Source: JAPLJU01 sp036725345
GTDB taxonomy: Bacteria; Desulfobacterota; Syntrophia; Syntrophales; UBA2192
Assembly (NCBI GenBank): GCA_036725345.1
Contig: DAIMEJ010000011.1
Span: 37,125-101,124, forward strand
Reading direction: 5' to 3'
Length of the DNA: 64,000 nucleotides
The notes under the pieces are model-generated. The model saw only the letters and a program-made list of their open reading frames with translations, searched no databases and had not been told where the DNA came from. The position numbers were made by a program, and so were the translations under genes. This document shows, piece after piece, positions 52,442 through 63,157 of the stretch; the first letter of the stretch is position 1; every line of letters begins with the position of its first letter.

Positions 52442-54511
52442 TTATTCCTTCATATCCATGGCCTCCCAGATGAGCTCGGCGATGTCTTTCGCCGCCATCT
52501 TTTCGTCCATGTTCCGGTCTTTGATCCCGTCTGTCATCATGGTCAGGCAGAAGGGGCAGCCCACGGCGATGCGGTCGGCACCCGCGGCGATGGCCTGGTC
52601 GGTCCTGGTGTTGTTGATGCGAACGCCGTGCTCTTCCATCCACATCCTGGCCCCGCCTGCGCCGCAGCAGAAACCCTTGTCGAGCTTCTTCTCCATCTCG
52701 ACAAACTTGAGCCCGGGGATGGAGGTGAGGCACTTCCTGGGCTGATCGTAAACCTTGTTGTAGCGGCCGAGGAAGCAGGAGTCGTGATAGGTGAAGGTGC
52801 CATCGACGGGCTTCTTAAGCGCAATCTTCCCCTTGGCGATGAGGTCGGCCAGGATCTCGGTGTGATGGTAGACCTCGAACTCGCCGCCGAGCTGGGGGTA
52901 GTCCTTCTTCAGGCAGTTGTACCCGTGAGGGCAGGCCGTGAAGATCTTCTTCACCCCGTAGCCCTTCATGACCTCGATGTTCGCCTGGGCCATGGCCTGG
53001 TAGAGGTACTCGTTGCCGCCCCTCATGGCGGAATCGCCGCAGCAGCTCTCTTCCTGCCCCAGGATCGCGAAGCTCACACCGGCCGTCTTGAGGATCTTTG
53101 CGAGGGCCTCCGAGACCTTCTTCCCGCGGTCGTCGAAGGACCCGGCGCAGCCCACATACCACAGGTACTCCACCTCGGGGTTCTCGGCCATGGTCTTGAC
53201 GCCCAGGGGCTTCGCCCAGTCGCCCCTCATGTGGGCGCCGACGCCCCAGGGGTTGGAATTGTTTTCCATGTTCCTGAAGCTCAACTGGAGTTCGGGGGCG
53301 AAATCGGCCTCCATGAGAACCTTGTAGCGCCTCATGTCGACGATCTTCGGAACGTGCTCTATGAATACGGGGCAGTGCTCCATGCAGTGCATGCAGTTGG
53401 TGCAGTCCCAGACGGACTCGACGCCGACAGCGTCATTGATGAGCGATTTTTCGGGCTCGGGGATCTCGGGGGTCCCGTCGGGCCCCGCGGCCTGCCTGGC
53501 CGCGAAAACAACGGGCGCCCTTTCGAGCCAGTGCTCCTTGACGTCCTGGACCAGCTTCTTCGGGGAGAGGTGTTTGCCCGTGAGGTAGGCCGGGCAGCCG
53601 TCCTGGCAGCGTCCGCAGCGCGTGCAGGCGTCGGAATCGAAGATCTGCTTCCAGGTGAACTCGTCGAGCTTGCCCACGCCGAAGGACTCGGCGTTCTCGA
53701 AGTCCCGGATCGGCTCCAGGGCGCCGACGGGCTTGAGCGTCTTCATGAGCTGGTTGGCCGGCGAGGTGACCATGTGGAGCAGCCTGGACCAGGGGATGTA
53801 GGCGATGAACCCCATGGCGAGGAAGGCGTGGAACCACCACATGATCTTGTGCCATATTAAAAGGTTGTCCTGGTTCATGCCGACAAAGAACTGGGCCGTG
53901 AAGAAACCGACGAAGGCCCACTTCTCGAAGGGGGGCACCCCCGTCCCCACGATCCGGAGCCCCTCGACGATGAAGCCCGTCACCATGATGAAGAAGATGA
54001 GCGCCAGCACGATCGCGTCGTCGGTGCGGTTGTCCATCTCCCCCTTGTAGCCGAGGCGGTCGGGCTTGCGGATGTATCGCCGGTCCACGGCCAGGACGAT
54101 ACCGATGATGGCGAAGAGGCCGAAGAGGTCCATGATGAACGAGAAGCCGAGGTAACCCTTCCCCGTCAGGTGAAGACCCGTGTAGAAGGAGAAGGCGTCG
54201 ACGGCGGCACCCCAGATGAGGATGAAGAAGGCATAGAAAATAAGGGCGTGCATGATACCGGGGTAGGCGTCCCGCCAGACGGACAGCTGAAGAACGCTGT
54301 TGTTGAAAAGGACTTTGATCCTCTCACCCATGTTGTCCTTGCGCAGTTCCGGCTTGCCCACGGCCATCCAGAGCTGGTAGCGCTTGTAGATGCCGTAGCC
54401 GAAGATTGCAAGCGATATGAGGGCAAAGATGTCGAGGGGGATTTGAAAGTTGACGGTGTTCCAGAAGACCTCTCTTGTCTCATGCCCGGGAGTAAGGTCG
54501 ATAGGCTGCAT
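52442..54511 (-). CDS. Membrane FeS oxidoreductase, ETF:(methyl)menaquinone oxidoreductase (EMO) type
   Basis: A 689-residue fusion. About six N-terminal helices (residues 25-265) form a heme-b-type domain with candidate ligand histidines in IMHAL, WWFHAF and LLHMV. Then follow two 4Fe-4S motifs, CTRCGRCQDGCP (about 295) and CTNCMHCMEHCP (about 368), and two CCG domains (CCGDSAMRGG about 493, CCGAGGARMW about 617), as in HdrD/DUF224 proteins. Relatives next to etfAB in Syntrophomonas and Syntrophus carry electrons from reduced ETF to menaquinone, the energy-demanding step of syntrophic acyl-CoA oxidation. Encoded directly behind etfB and etfA. Identity as EMO is by architecture and context. 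Confidence 0.9.
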   Translation of the reverse strand: MQPIDLTPGHETREVFWNTVNFQIPLDIFALISLAIFGYGIYKRYQLWMAVGKPELRKDNMGERIKVLFNNSVLQLSVWRDAYPGIMHALIFYAFFILIWGAAVDAFSFYTGLHLTGKGYLGFSFIMDLFGLFAIIGIVLAVDRRYIRKPDRLGYKGEMDNRTDDAIVLALIFFIMVTGFIVEGLRIVGTGVPPFEKWAFVGFFTAQFFVGMNQDNLLIWHKIMWWFHAFLAMGFIAYIPWSRLLHMVTSPANQLMKTLKPVGALEPIRDFENAESFGVGKLDEFTWKQIFDSDACTRCGRCQDGCPAYLTGKHLSPKKLVQDVKEHWLERAPVVFAARQAAGPDGTPEIPEPEKSLINDAVGVESVWDCTNCMHCMEHCPVFIEHVPKIVDMRRYKVLMEADFAPELQLSFRNMENNSNPWGVGAHMRGDWAKPLGVKTMAENPEVEYLWYVGCAGSFDDRGKKVSEALAKILKTAGVSFAILGQEESCCGDSAMRGGNEYLYQAMAQANIEVMKGYGVKKIFTACPHGYNCLKKDYPQLGGEFEVYHHTEILADLIAKGKIALKKPVDGTFTYHDSCFLGRYNKVYDQPRKCLTSIPGLKFVEMEKKLDKGFCCGAGGARMWMEEHGVRINNTRTDQAIAAGADRIAVGCPFCLTMMTDGIKDRNMDEKMAAKDIAELIWEAMDMKE

Positions 54512-54651
54512 AACTCCTCCATTCCATTTTTAAATAATTTTGACCGCTCCGCCTGCCCTCCTCCAATTACACCTCCGAAACCCCCCGGGGCCGTCAGATT
54601 GGACGAAAGCCCGGCGGCGAACAGCCCGCCCGGTAAGATAATTTTGATGGG

Positions 54652-54684
54652 GAACCGGGGACGAAACCCGTCCGTCCCCGGTTC
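54652..54684 (-). terminator. 12-bp perfect hairpin between etfA and the EMO gene
   Basis: GAACCGGGGACG (54652-54663) pairs with CGTCCCCGGTTC (54673-54684) around a 9-nt loop. It starts 14 bp beyond the etfA stop. T-poor sequence follows on the minus strand, so partial termination or mRNA stabilisation between etfA and the EMO gene is more likely than a full stop. Confidence 0.5.
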
Positions 54685-54697
54685 AAATACCCTTGAT

Positions 54698-55675
54698 TTA
54701 CGCGAGAAGCTTCTTGGCCGCGGCTGTCATTTCGGGGACGACCTTGAAGAGGTCGTCGACGATGCCGTAGTCCGCCCTCTGGAAGATGGGGGCTTCGGGA
54801 TCCTTGTTGACCGCGACGATGAACTTCGATGAACTCATCCCGGCCAGATGCTGGATCGCGCCGGAAATGCCGCAGGCGATGTAGAGGTTTGGGGAAACGG
54901 TCTTGCCCGTCTGTCCCACCTGGTCGGTCTGGGGCCTCCAGCCGGCGTCCACGGCCGCGCGGGACGCGCCGACGGCGGCGCCGAGCACCTTCGCCAGCTC
55001 TTCGAGGATAGGGAAGTTCTCGGGGCCCTTCATACCGCGCCCGCCGGAAACGATGATGTTGGCCTCCGTGAGCTCGATCTTTCCGCTGACATCCTTCTGG
55101 ATGTCGGCGACCTTTGTCTTCAGCTGGCCGGCATCGAGCGCCGGGTCAAACTTTTCGACGGCGCCGGCCTTCGCGCTTTCGACGATCGCGAAGACGTTGG
55201 GCCGCAGGGTCGCCATCTGGGGGAAGGAACTCGTCATGACTTCCCCGAAGCACTTGCCGGCGTACATGGGCCTGACGGCGACGAGCTTTCCGCCGTCGAT
55301 CCGCAGGGCCGTGCAGTCCGTCGCCAGCCCCGTGGCAAGCTTGCCCGCGAGCCTCGCGGAAAGATCCTTGCCCTGAACCGACGCGCCGAGAAGCAGGATG
55401 GCCGGATCCTTTTCCTTGACGATCTTGGCCACGGCTGCCGCGTGGGCGTCCGTTGTGTAGGGCTCAAGGGCCGGGTTGTCGGCGACGTAAACCTTGTCCA
55501 CGCCGTATTTCCCGAGCTCGGCCGCCTTGCCTTCCACGCCCGACCCGCAGACCACCGCGCCGACCTCTTCGCCCAGCTGGTCGGCGAGCTTCCTCGCCGC
55601 GCTGGCTATCTCAAAGCTCACCTTGCGGTAAGCCCCGTCTCTCAACTCTGCCACTATCCACACACCTTTTGCCAT
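54698..55675 (-). CDS. etfA: Electron transfer flavoprotein alpha subunit
   Basis: The FAD-binding subunit of ETF, which collects electrons from acyl-CoA dehydrogenases in the cytoplasm. The 325 residues show the C-terminal FAD domain: GRGMKGPENF, GASRAAVDAGWRPQTDQVGQ, SPNLYIACGISGAIQH and AVNKDPEAPIF. It is encoded after etfB (26 bp gap) and before the EMO gene. Length and lack of extra ferredoxin domains fit an ordinary ETF alpha; whether it bifurcates cannot be read directly, but the EMO partner suggests the quinone-linked kind. Confidence 0.95.
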   Translation of the reverse strand: MAKGVWIVAELRDGAYRKVSFEIASAARKLADQLGEEVGAVVCGSGVEGKAAELGKYGVDKVYVADNPALEPYTTDAHAAAVAKIVKEKDPAILLLGASVQGKDLSARLAGKLATGLATDCTALRIDGGKLVAVRPMYAGKCFGEVMTSSFPQMATLRPNVFAIVESAKAGAVEKFDPALDAGQLKTKVADIQKDVSGKIELTEANIIVSGGRGMKGPENFPILEELAKVLGAAVGASRAAVDAGWRPQTDQVGQTGKTVSPNLYIACGISGAIQHLAGMSSSKFIVAVNKDPEAPIFQRADYGIVDDLFKVVPEMTAAAKKLLA

Positions 55676-55701
55676 CGTTCTCTACCTCCGATCCTTTATG
55701 C

Positions 55702-56472
55702 TTAGATGACTTTCGCTTCTTCCCTCAGCAGCTTGACCAGCGTCTGGGCCTTCAGGGCCGGATCATCGCCTTCGATGATCTTTCCGGGAGGTCTCGCGGG
55801 CGGGGGAACGGTCTTCGCGACTTTCGCCTTCGGGTCGGCGGTAACTCCGAGCGCGGCGGCGTTTTTCACGTCCACGGGTTTCTTCTTCGCCTTCATGATA
55901 CCGGGGAGGGACGCGTAGCGGGGCTCGTTCAATCCCTTCTGGGTGGTGATGACACAGGGAAGGCCCGTTTCGATCGTGACGGTGGCGCCTTCGATGGCCT
56001 TGACGGCCTTCGCCTTCTTGTCGGCGATCTCGAGCTTCGTCACGACCGTCACCGAGGGAATCCCCAGCAGCTCAGCCAGGATCGAGCCGACCTGTCCGAC
56101 GTCGCCGTCGATAGCCCTCTGGCCGCAGAAGATGATGTCATGGGGAAGCCCCTTGATGGCGGCCGCAAGCGCCGCGGCCGTCGTGTAGGCATCGGCGTTG
56201 TTCAGCGAGGGGTCGTCGATGTGGACGCCCTTCTCGGCGCCCATGGCCAGGGCGGTCCGGATGGTCTCCATGGCCCGGGCCGGGCCGACGCAAACGATCG
56301 TCACGTCTCCGCCGAGTTTTTCCTTCAGCCGGAGTGCTTCCTCCACGCCGAATTCGTCATAGGGATTCATGACCCACTTGATCCCGTCCTCAATGATGCC
56401 GGATCCGTCAGGCTTAACCTTGATCAAGGTTTCCGTGTCCGGAACCTGCTTTACACATGCGATGATATTCAC
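55702..56472 (-). CDS. etfB: Electron transfer flavoprotein beta subunit
   Basis: ETF beta pairs with EtfA and binds AMP or a second flavin. The 256 residues begin MNIIACVKQVPDTET and contain NPYDEFGVEEALRLKE and a CGQRAIDGDVGQVG nucleotide-binding segment typical of the family. Initiation is at GTG (56472), fixed by AAAGGAGG five bases upstream. It is the first gene of an etfB-etfA-EMO operon; acs lies upstream on the same strand, separated by 192 bp including 7-bp repeats. Confidence 0.95.
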   Translation of the reverse strand: MNIIACVKQVPDTETLIKVKPDGSGIIEDGIKWVMNPYDEFGVEEALRLKEKLGGDVTIVCVGPARAMETIRTALAMGAEKGVHIDDPSLNNADAYTTAAALAAAIKGLPHDIIFCGQRAIDGDVGQVGSILAELLGIPSVTVVTKLEIADKKAKAVKAIEGATVTIETGLPCVITTQKGLNEPRYASLPGIMKAKKKPVDVKNAAALGVTADPKAKVAKTVPPPARPPGKIIEGDDPALKAQTLVKLLREEAKVI

Positions 56473-56525
56473 ATCTGCCTCCTTTCTCGGCCGTGAACTG
56501 CCCGTCGGCGGTTCACGTATCCACT

Positions 56526-56664
56526 TGTTTTTATGCTTGCGGGCTTCAGGCGCAAGGCGCAGGGTTCAGAAAAATCTCACGACCGTTTCTTTACCCGTTG
56601 CCCTTTGCCCTGTGACCTTTTTCTTTCGCCTTTAGCCTTTAGCCTTTCGCCTAATGCCTTTTTA
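56526..56664. repeat. Degenerate 7-bp repeats between acs and etfB
   Basis: CGCCTTTAGCCTTTAGCCTTTCGCCTAATGCC at about 56629-56660 (read in parts), preceded by looser copies (GCCCTTTGCCCTGTGACC). This is the same 7-mer as in the other repeat clusters. It directly follows the acs stop codon. Confidence 0.75.
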
Positions 56665-58629
<1,965 letters not shown>

Positions 58630-59211
58630 CTTCTCTCCACCTCCATAGTTTCTGCTTTATTCATCAAAGGGAGACCATTCCTTGTCTTGAGCCCCGTGAA
58701 AGGCAAGAAAACTCCCCCGTGCCGTTCGCAGGAATTTCACTCCCCCGGTTGCCGCAGGGCATGATGAAAGCGGGGCCACGCCACTCGGACCCCGGTCTTC
58801 ACTCGACTTTTTCTTTCAAAGCGAAATCACAGATGACCGCTTGAGCGTGAGCCGGAAGAAAACCCAGATTAATATTAAAAATCATTAACTTATAATCTGA
58901 GTCCCGGCTCTTGAAACGGAGGGTTCCGTAAAAGTCGAAGGAGTATAAATTAGCCTCCCCATCATGTCAAGTGAAAATTTATTTGTTTTCGAATCTTAAA
59001 TTCGAATCAAAGGGGGCTTCCCGGCATGCTGTCGTGCCGGATAACAAAACAAGTGGTAAAAAAACATTACCCCCCGGGAGACTGTTGCAATTTTAACACA
59101 GGCCGGGGTCTTCAAGGGACCATCGGGGAGACGAGATCCCAACGGAAATATTGACCGAATATACAACTAAATCAATGACATGTTTATTTAAGGGAGGGGA
59201 TGCCTGACTCA

Positions 59212-59227
59212 TGGTATGTTACTTGCT
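59212..59227 (+). promoter_or_regulatory. Sigma-54 (-24/-12) promoter-like site
   Basis: TGGTATGTTACTTGCT has GG and GC separated by exactly 10 bp, as RpoN promoters require, with TTGCT matching the -12 element; the -24 element is TGGTAT instead of TGGCAC. It lies about 350 bp before the porin gene, so a long leader or a separate small RNA would result. Confidence 0.35.
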
Positions 59228-59344
59228 CACACGATTGGCGCACCACGATTATAAGTCAAGGCATCAGGATCATTTCATAATTTCATCCGTGCAAAACCCC
59301 TGGTGTGGGCAGTGCCCCGGGGATTTGCGAAGGCCAGAAAAACC

Positions 59345-59373
59345 TTGACAAGGTTATGGTGCGATGCTAGTTT
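59345..59373 (+). promoter_or_regulatory. Sigma-70-type promoter of the porin gene
   Basis: Perfect TTGACA (59345-59350), 17-bp spacer, TAGTTT (59368-59373). Predicted start near 59380, giving a leader of about 195 nt. Confidence 0.6.
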
Positions 59374-59379
59374 TTGACC

Positions 59380-59562
59380 CGAATTTTTAAAAGGGGCGGT
59401 TTGCCCCGAAAACAGGAAGGGGGTGGTAGGTCACTAAAAGGCAGTTTTCAGGCCGGCGGATAGGTCCTCCGGGCCTGGGGCATGCGGAAGTTGAGGCCGC
59501 ATGCTGACGTGTTGAAAAGGGGGGATATCCCCGAGGGATATCCGGAAAAATCAAAAAAACAA
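59380..59562 (+). promoter_or_regulatory. Structured 5' leader of the porin mRNA
   Basis: The predicted leader contains GGGGC/GCCCC (59393-59407), a perfect 8-bp stem GCATGCGG/CCGCATGC (59480-59504) and two copies of GGATATCC (59523-59530, 59536-59543) that can pair, close to the AGGAGGAG ribosome site. It matches no riboswitch consensus that I recognise. It may stabilise the mRNA or bind a regulatory RNA. Confidence 0.4.
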
Positions 59563-59575
59563 TCAGGAGGAGAAA

Positions 59576-61021
59576 ATGAGAAAGATTCTACTCGTATTAT
59601 TCGCATTCGGGTTCGTGTTGGCTCTGAGTGCGCCCGCCTCCGCCGTTGAACTCAAGGTCAGCGGTTCTTACTACGCGACGGGCATGTACATTGCCGACCC
59701 CAGCTTCAAGGAAAGTGGAGATCGCACGCGCGACGTAAATGGCAGTTCGGCGAGCTTCGTCGGCCAGAGGCTGAGAATCCAGCCCGAGTTCAAGATCGCC
59801 GAGGGTCTCACGCTGACGACCCGCTTCGACGCCCTGGAGAAGAAGTGGGGCGACAGCTCCTGGGGCAAGGTCCACACCTGGGACAACACGAACCGTCCCG
59901 TTGATGCGGCGGCGCCTGGTGTCGGCTCAGGGTATACACTCACCGGCAGCCAGATCAGGACGCAGGAGAACCTCGAGTGGGAGCGCGCCTACGTGGATTT
60001 CAACACCGCCATCGGCCGCTTCATGGTCGGCTACTTCGACTGCATCTGCTACGGAACGCTGTTCCTGAACACCCACGTGAGCCGTGCGGGCGTGCAGTAC
60101 ATGTACCCCATGGGGCCCTGGACCTTCGGGGCCAAGTGGGAGAAGGTGCATGAGGGCGGCTCCTACGGTACAGGCGGCTCGGCCCCCAGCCTCCGCTTCT
60201 CGAACAAGGACATGGATGTCTACTCCATCGATGTGACCTACCGTTGGAAGACCGGTGTTGCGGGCGCCCAGTTCCAGTACTATGCTGACGATTTCGGCGA
60301 GTACAGCGGCGGCTACGCTGCCCAGTTCCCTCCGAATACCGCAGCGCTGGTTGCGCCCAACTTCACGCGCAACGTGTACGCCATCAATCCCTTCTTCCAG
60401 GCGGCCATCGGCAACCTCGCCCTCGAGGGTGAATTCTGGTACGGCTTCGGCGACTGGATTGACTTTAAGGGCAGCGGTGACGATGTCGACCTGGAAGCCT
60501 ACGCGGCATACCTGAACGGCAAGTTCAGCATTCCGGGTACGAACTTCTACGTCGGCGCCCTCGGATCCATTGAGTCCGGCGACGCAGATGCGACGGACGA
60601 CGACCAGAAGGGAAGCGTCCTCAGCAGCTACTTTTCGATGGGCCAGGCCTGGGATCCCTTCCTCTACATGATGAACGACCTCGTCAACACCTACACCGGC
60701 AACTGGAATCCCTACGGAGCTTCGCTCGGCACCTGGGAAGACAACGCCATCCTCTGGAAGCTCTACGCCGGCTGGAACATCACCCCGAAGCTCAATCTCG
60801 AGGTGGCCTACGGGTCTGCGTGGGCGGATGACACACCCGCCGGCGTCGACGACGAGTACGGTTCCGAATTCGACATCTTCGCGACCTACAAGATCTACAA
60901 CAACCTCTCCTACATGGTCGGGTTCGGTTACTGGTGGGTCGGCGACTACTTCAAGGCTGGCACAAGCGCCGACCTCGAAGACAGCTACCTCGTCATGCAC
61001 AAGCTGACCCTCGCCTTCTAA
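59576..61021 (+). CDS. Porin-like outer membrane beta-barrel protein
   Basis: A 481-residue precursor with a clear signal peptide (MRKILLVLFAFGFVLALSAP, cleavage after ASA near residue 22). The mature protein is rich in alternating aromatic and polar residues, Gly and Asp, and ends VMHKLTLAF; the terminal Phe is the usual signal for barrel insertion. Family assignment beyond a porin of about 16-18 strands is not possible by eye. AGGAGGAG precedes the ATG, and a sigma-70-like promoter plus a strong terminator frame it as a single, probably highly expressed transcript. It may serve as the general porin of the outer membrane. Confidence 0.8.
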   Translation: MRKILLVLFAFGFVLALSAPASAVELKVSGSYYATGMYIADPSFKESGDRTRDVNGSSASFVGQRLRIQPEFKIAEGLTLTTRFDALEKKWGDSSWGKVHTWDNTNRPVDAAAPGVGSGYTLTGSQIRTQENLEWERAYVDFNTAIGRFMVGYFDCICYGTLFLNTHVSRAGVQYMYPMGPWTFGAKWEKVHEGGSYGTGGSAPSLRFSNKDMDVYSIDVTYRWKTGVAGAQFQYYADDFGEYSGGYAAQFPPNTAALVAPNFTRNVYAINPFFQAAIGNLALEGEFWYGFGDWIDFKGSGDDVDLEAYAAYLNGKFSIPGTNFYVGALGSIESGDADATDDDQKGSVLSSYFSMGQAWDPFLYMMNDLVNTYTGNWNPYGASLGTWEDNAILWKLYAGWNITPKLNLEVAYGSAWADDTPAGVDDEYGSEFDIFATYKIYNNLSYMVGFGYWWVGDYFKAGTSADLEDSYLVMHKLTLAF

Positions 61022-61051
61022 GGCCTGTTTCGGCAACGGCATGAAAACCCG

Positions 61052-61084
61052 AAAGCCCCGGGGGACCCCCCCCGGGGCTTTTTT
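61052..61084 (+). terminator. Strong Rho-independent terminator of the porin gene
   Basis: An 11-bp stem AAGCCCCGGGG/CCCCGGGGCTT (61053-61063 with 61070-61080) followed by TTTT. It lies about 30 bp after the stop codon. Confidence 0.93.
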
Positions 61085-61183
61085 CTTTCCGCGCCCCGCC
61101 CGACACCTGCGGTCACCCATTGACAGTGGGGGGGCTTTTTCGTATACAGGGCGGGAAGAAAAGAATTCCGGGGAAAGGATTTT

Positions 61184-61642
61184 ATGGGGGAAATCAAACG
61201 GCTGCACGGACGTTACGGTCCGCTCGCGGGGTACGCCCTTGTCCTGATCTGCGCCCTTTACGCGAGCCTCTCCCTGCTGCTGGAAAAGGCGAGGGACTTC
61301 CCCGGGACCGCCTGGCAGGATCCCGTCTCCCTCCACGAACGGAGAATCGAACCCCTGAAATCCCTCCTCCCGCCCCGCGGCGCCGTCGGGTACCTGACGG
61401 CGCTGGACAGCGAAAAGATCTTTGCCCGGGAGCGGTCGCTCAAAGACGTGGAACTCCTGGGCCACTTCATCCTGACGCAGTACACCCTCGCGCCCGTTTT
61501 TGTCTACAACACCCCGGATCGTTCGCTTGTCGTCGGCAATTTCATCGGGTCGAACCCCGACCCGTCACGCGTCACCCGGGAGGGGCTTTCCCCCATGAAG
61601 GATCTCGGAGACGGCCTCATTCTGTACCGGCGAAAGGAATAG
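61184..61642 (+). CDS. Small single-pass membrane protein of unknown function
   Basis: A 152-residue protein I do not recognise. One hydrophobic helix (about residues 12-31, GYALVLICALYASLSLLL) anchors a C-terminal domain that is probably periplasmic and carries ERRIEPLKSLLPPRGAVGYL and ILTQYTLAPVFV. It starts 100 bp after the porin terminator. The large membrane glycosyltransferase-like gene starts 3 bp after its stop, so the two probably work together, for instance as an accessory subunit. Confidence 0.75.
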   Translation: MGEIKRLHGRYGPLAGYALVLICALYASLSLLLEKARDFPGTAWQDPVSLHERRIEPLKSLLPPRGAVGYLTALDSEKIFARERSLKDVELLGHFILTQYTLAPVFVYNTPDRSLVVGNFIGSNPDPSRVTREGLSPMKDLGDGLILYRRKE

Positions 61643-61645
61643 CCC

Positions 61646-63157
61646 TTGGCCGCCCTTTTAACCACCTCACTGATTCTCCCTCTTTTGATCGGGTTTTCCC
61701 TCAGCCTCTTCTTTCTCCCGCCGGGAGATCACAGGATCACCCCGCTTCTCCGGGTCTTTCTCGGGGCGGGCGCGGGGATCGGGGTGGTGTCGCTCGCCGG
61801 CTTCTGTTTCCTCTTTATTCCCGTCGGGTCTTCCTTCTTCCTGCGGGAATTTGCCCTTGCGGCCTTCGGCGCCGCCCTCGTCTGGTCGGCCTGGAGGAAA
61901 GGTATTCTCCGGGAGGCCTACGCGCGGGCCGGCGGGACAACGACGCGGGATCGAAAAACGCTTCTCACCCCCCTCGCCCTTGCCATCACGGCCCTATCGG
62001 CGGCGGCTACCTTCGCCATCGCCGTTTACAGGGAGCCCCACGGGAAGTGGGACGCCTTTCTCATATGGAACATGCACGCCCGCTTCCTCTTCCGGAGCGG
62101 GGAGAACTGGATGGATTACTTCAGAAGCGGTCTCGACTGGACGCACCCCGATTACCCCTGCCTCCTCCCCCTCTCGATCGTCAGGGTCTGGGAATACTGC
62201 GGCGGTGAGACCCTCGCGGCGCCCATCGCAATCGCGCTGCTCTTTACCCTCCTCGTCGCCGGTCTGCTCTGGACGGCCCTCGGAACGCTCCGGAACAATG
62301 AACAGGGATGCCTCGCCGCCATGCTCCTTGCCGCAAGCCCTCTTTTTGTCCTCGTGGGCGCCTCGCAGCTTGCCGACATTCCGCTTTCCTTCTTCATCCT
62401 CGGGGCAATCGTCGTCCTCTTCCTCCACGACCGCCTCGAAAAGCCAGGCTCGAGTGCTGTCGTCATGGCCGGCCTTCTCGCGGGGCTTGCCGCCTGGACG
62501 AAGAACGAGGGCATCCTCTTCTGCTCTCTCATTCTTCTCGTGCGTCCGGTCATCACCGGTTTCTACGAGGGACCCCGCCGGGCCGCGGGGGAATTTGTCA
62601 GCCTTTTTGCCGGAGCCGCGCCCGCTCTCCTTGTCCTTTTCTTATTCAAGACGGCCATAGCCCCCCCGAGCGATCTGCTGGCGGGACAGACCGCCGGGGG
62701 CTTCGTGGAGAGGCTGGGTGACGCCGGACGTTACGGAACCGTCCTTATGAGTTACCTGAGGACAGGCCTGACCTTCACGCAGGGCATCCCCGATGTCCGC
62801 GCCCCCTTTGTCGTGAACCCCTTCATCCCGGGGTTCATCCTTCTTGCCGCCTATCTCGCCCTTTCGGGCATCGAAAAAGACCCCCGCGACGGGAGGGGGT
62901 TTCTAACGGGTTGGGCGGTGGTTGCCCTCACGCTCGCCGGTTATTTCTTCGTCTTCATCATGACGCCGCACGACCTCAAATGGCACCTGCTGACGGCTCT
63001 CAACCGTCTGTTTCTCCAGTTTTGGCCGGCAGTGATTTTTCTGGTTTTCATGGCCGCCCGCGGTTACCGGCCGGCCCCGGCGGAAGAATCGCCCGGGGAG
63101 CGGCAGAAGGGAAGCCGGAAAGCGCCGCGCAAACAGAAGAAGGGGAGAAAAGAATGA
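61646..63157 (+). CDS. Integral membrane glycosyltransferase, GT39/ArnT-like
   Basis: A 503-residue protein with about 11-13 hydrophobic helices and a basic cytoplasmic-type tail (RKAPRKQKKGRK). The first periplasmic loop region carries KWDAFLIWNMHARFLF and HPDYPCLLPL, the Asp/Arg-containing pattern of polyprenyl-phosphate-sugar-dependent GT-C enzymes (PMT/ArnT/RgtB-like). Initiation is at TTG (61646), supported by GAAAGGA seven bases upstream. It ends in a 4-bp ATGA overlap with a DPM1-like gene that could supply its polyprenyl-phosphate sugar. Acceptor unknown. Confidence 0.8.
   Translation: MAALLTTSLILPLLIGFSLSLFFLPPGDHRITPLLRVFLGAGAGIGVVSLAGFCFLFIPVGSSFFLREFALAAFGAALVWSAWRKGILREAYARAGGTTTRDRKTLLTPLALAITALSAAATFAIAVYREPHGKWDAFLIWNMHARFLFRSGENWMDYFRSGLDWTHPDYPCLLPLSIVRVWEYCGGETLAAPIAIALLFTLLVAGLLWTALGTLRNNEQGCLAAMLLAASPLFVLVGASQLADIPLSFFILGAIVVLFLHDRLEKPGSSAVVMAGLLAGLAAWTKNEGILFCSLILLVRPVITGFYEGPRRAAGEFVSLFAGAAPALLVLFLFKTAIAPPSDLLAGQTAGGFVERLGDAGRYGTVLMSYLRTGLTFTQGIPDVRAPFVVNPFIPGFILLAAYLALSGIEKDPRDGRGFLTGWAVVALTLAGYFFVFIMTPHDLKWHLLTALNRLFLQFWPAVIFLVFMAARGYRPAPAEESPGERQKGSRKAPRKQKKGRKE

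Larger units (their letters stand above)
58630..59575. other. 946-bp non-coding region between divergent acs and porin genes
   Basis: No plausible gene. Leftward it should contain the acs promoter; an AGATTA/TAATCT inverted repeat at 58866-58898 in AT-rich sequence may be an operator. Rightward it holds a sigma-54-like site (59212), a sigma-70-like promoter (59345) and a structured leader. The part 58950-59210 is AT-rich with no identified signal. A small RNA cannot be excluded. Confidence 0.6.

Noticed and set aside
52310..53860. Long + strand frame opposite the EMO-type gene
   Set aside because: Antisense shadow of a gene with four FeS/CCG motifs; no ribosome site and no recognisable protein features.
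59927..61465. 512-codon minus strand frame opposite the porin gene
   Set aside because: Would cross the strong porin terminator; composition is that of a reversed barrel protein.
61120..62208. 362-codon + strand frame rich in Arg and Pro over the two membrane-protein genes
   Set aside because: Out-of-frame shadow of the GT39-like gene, whose own frame has a regular helix pattern and a ribosome site.
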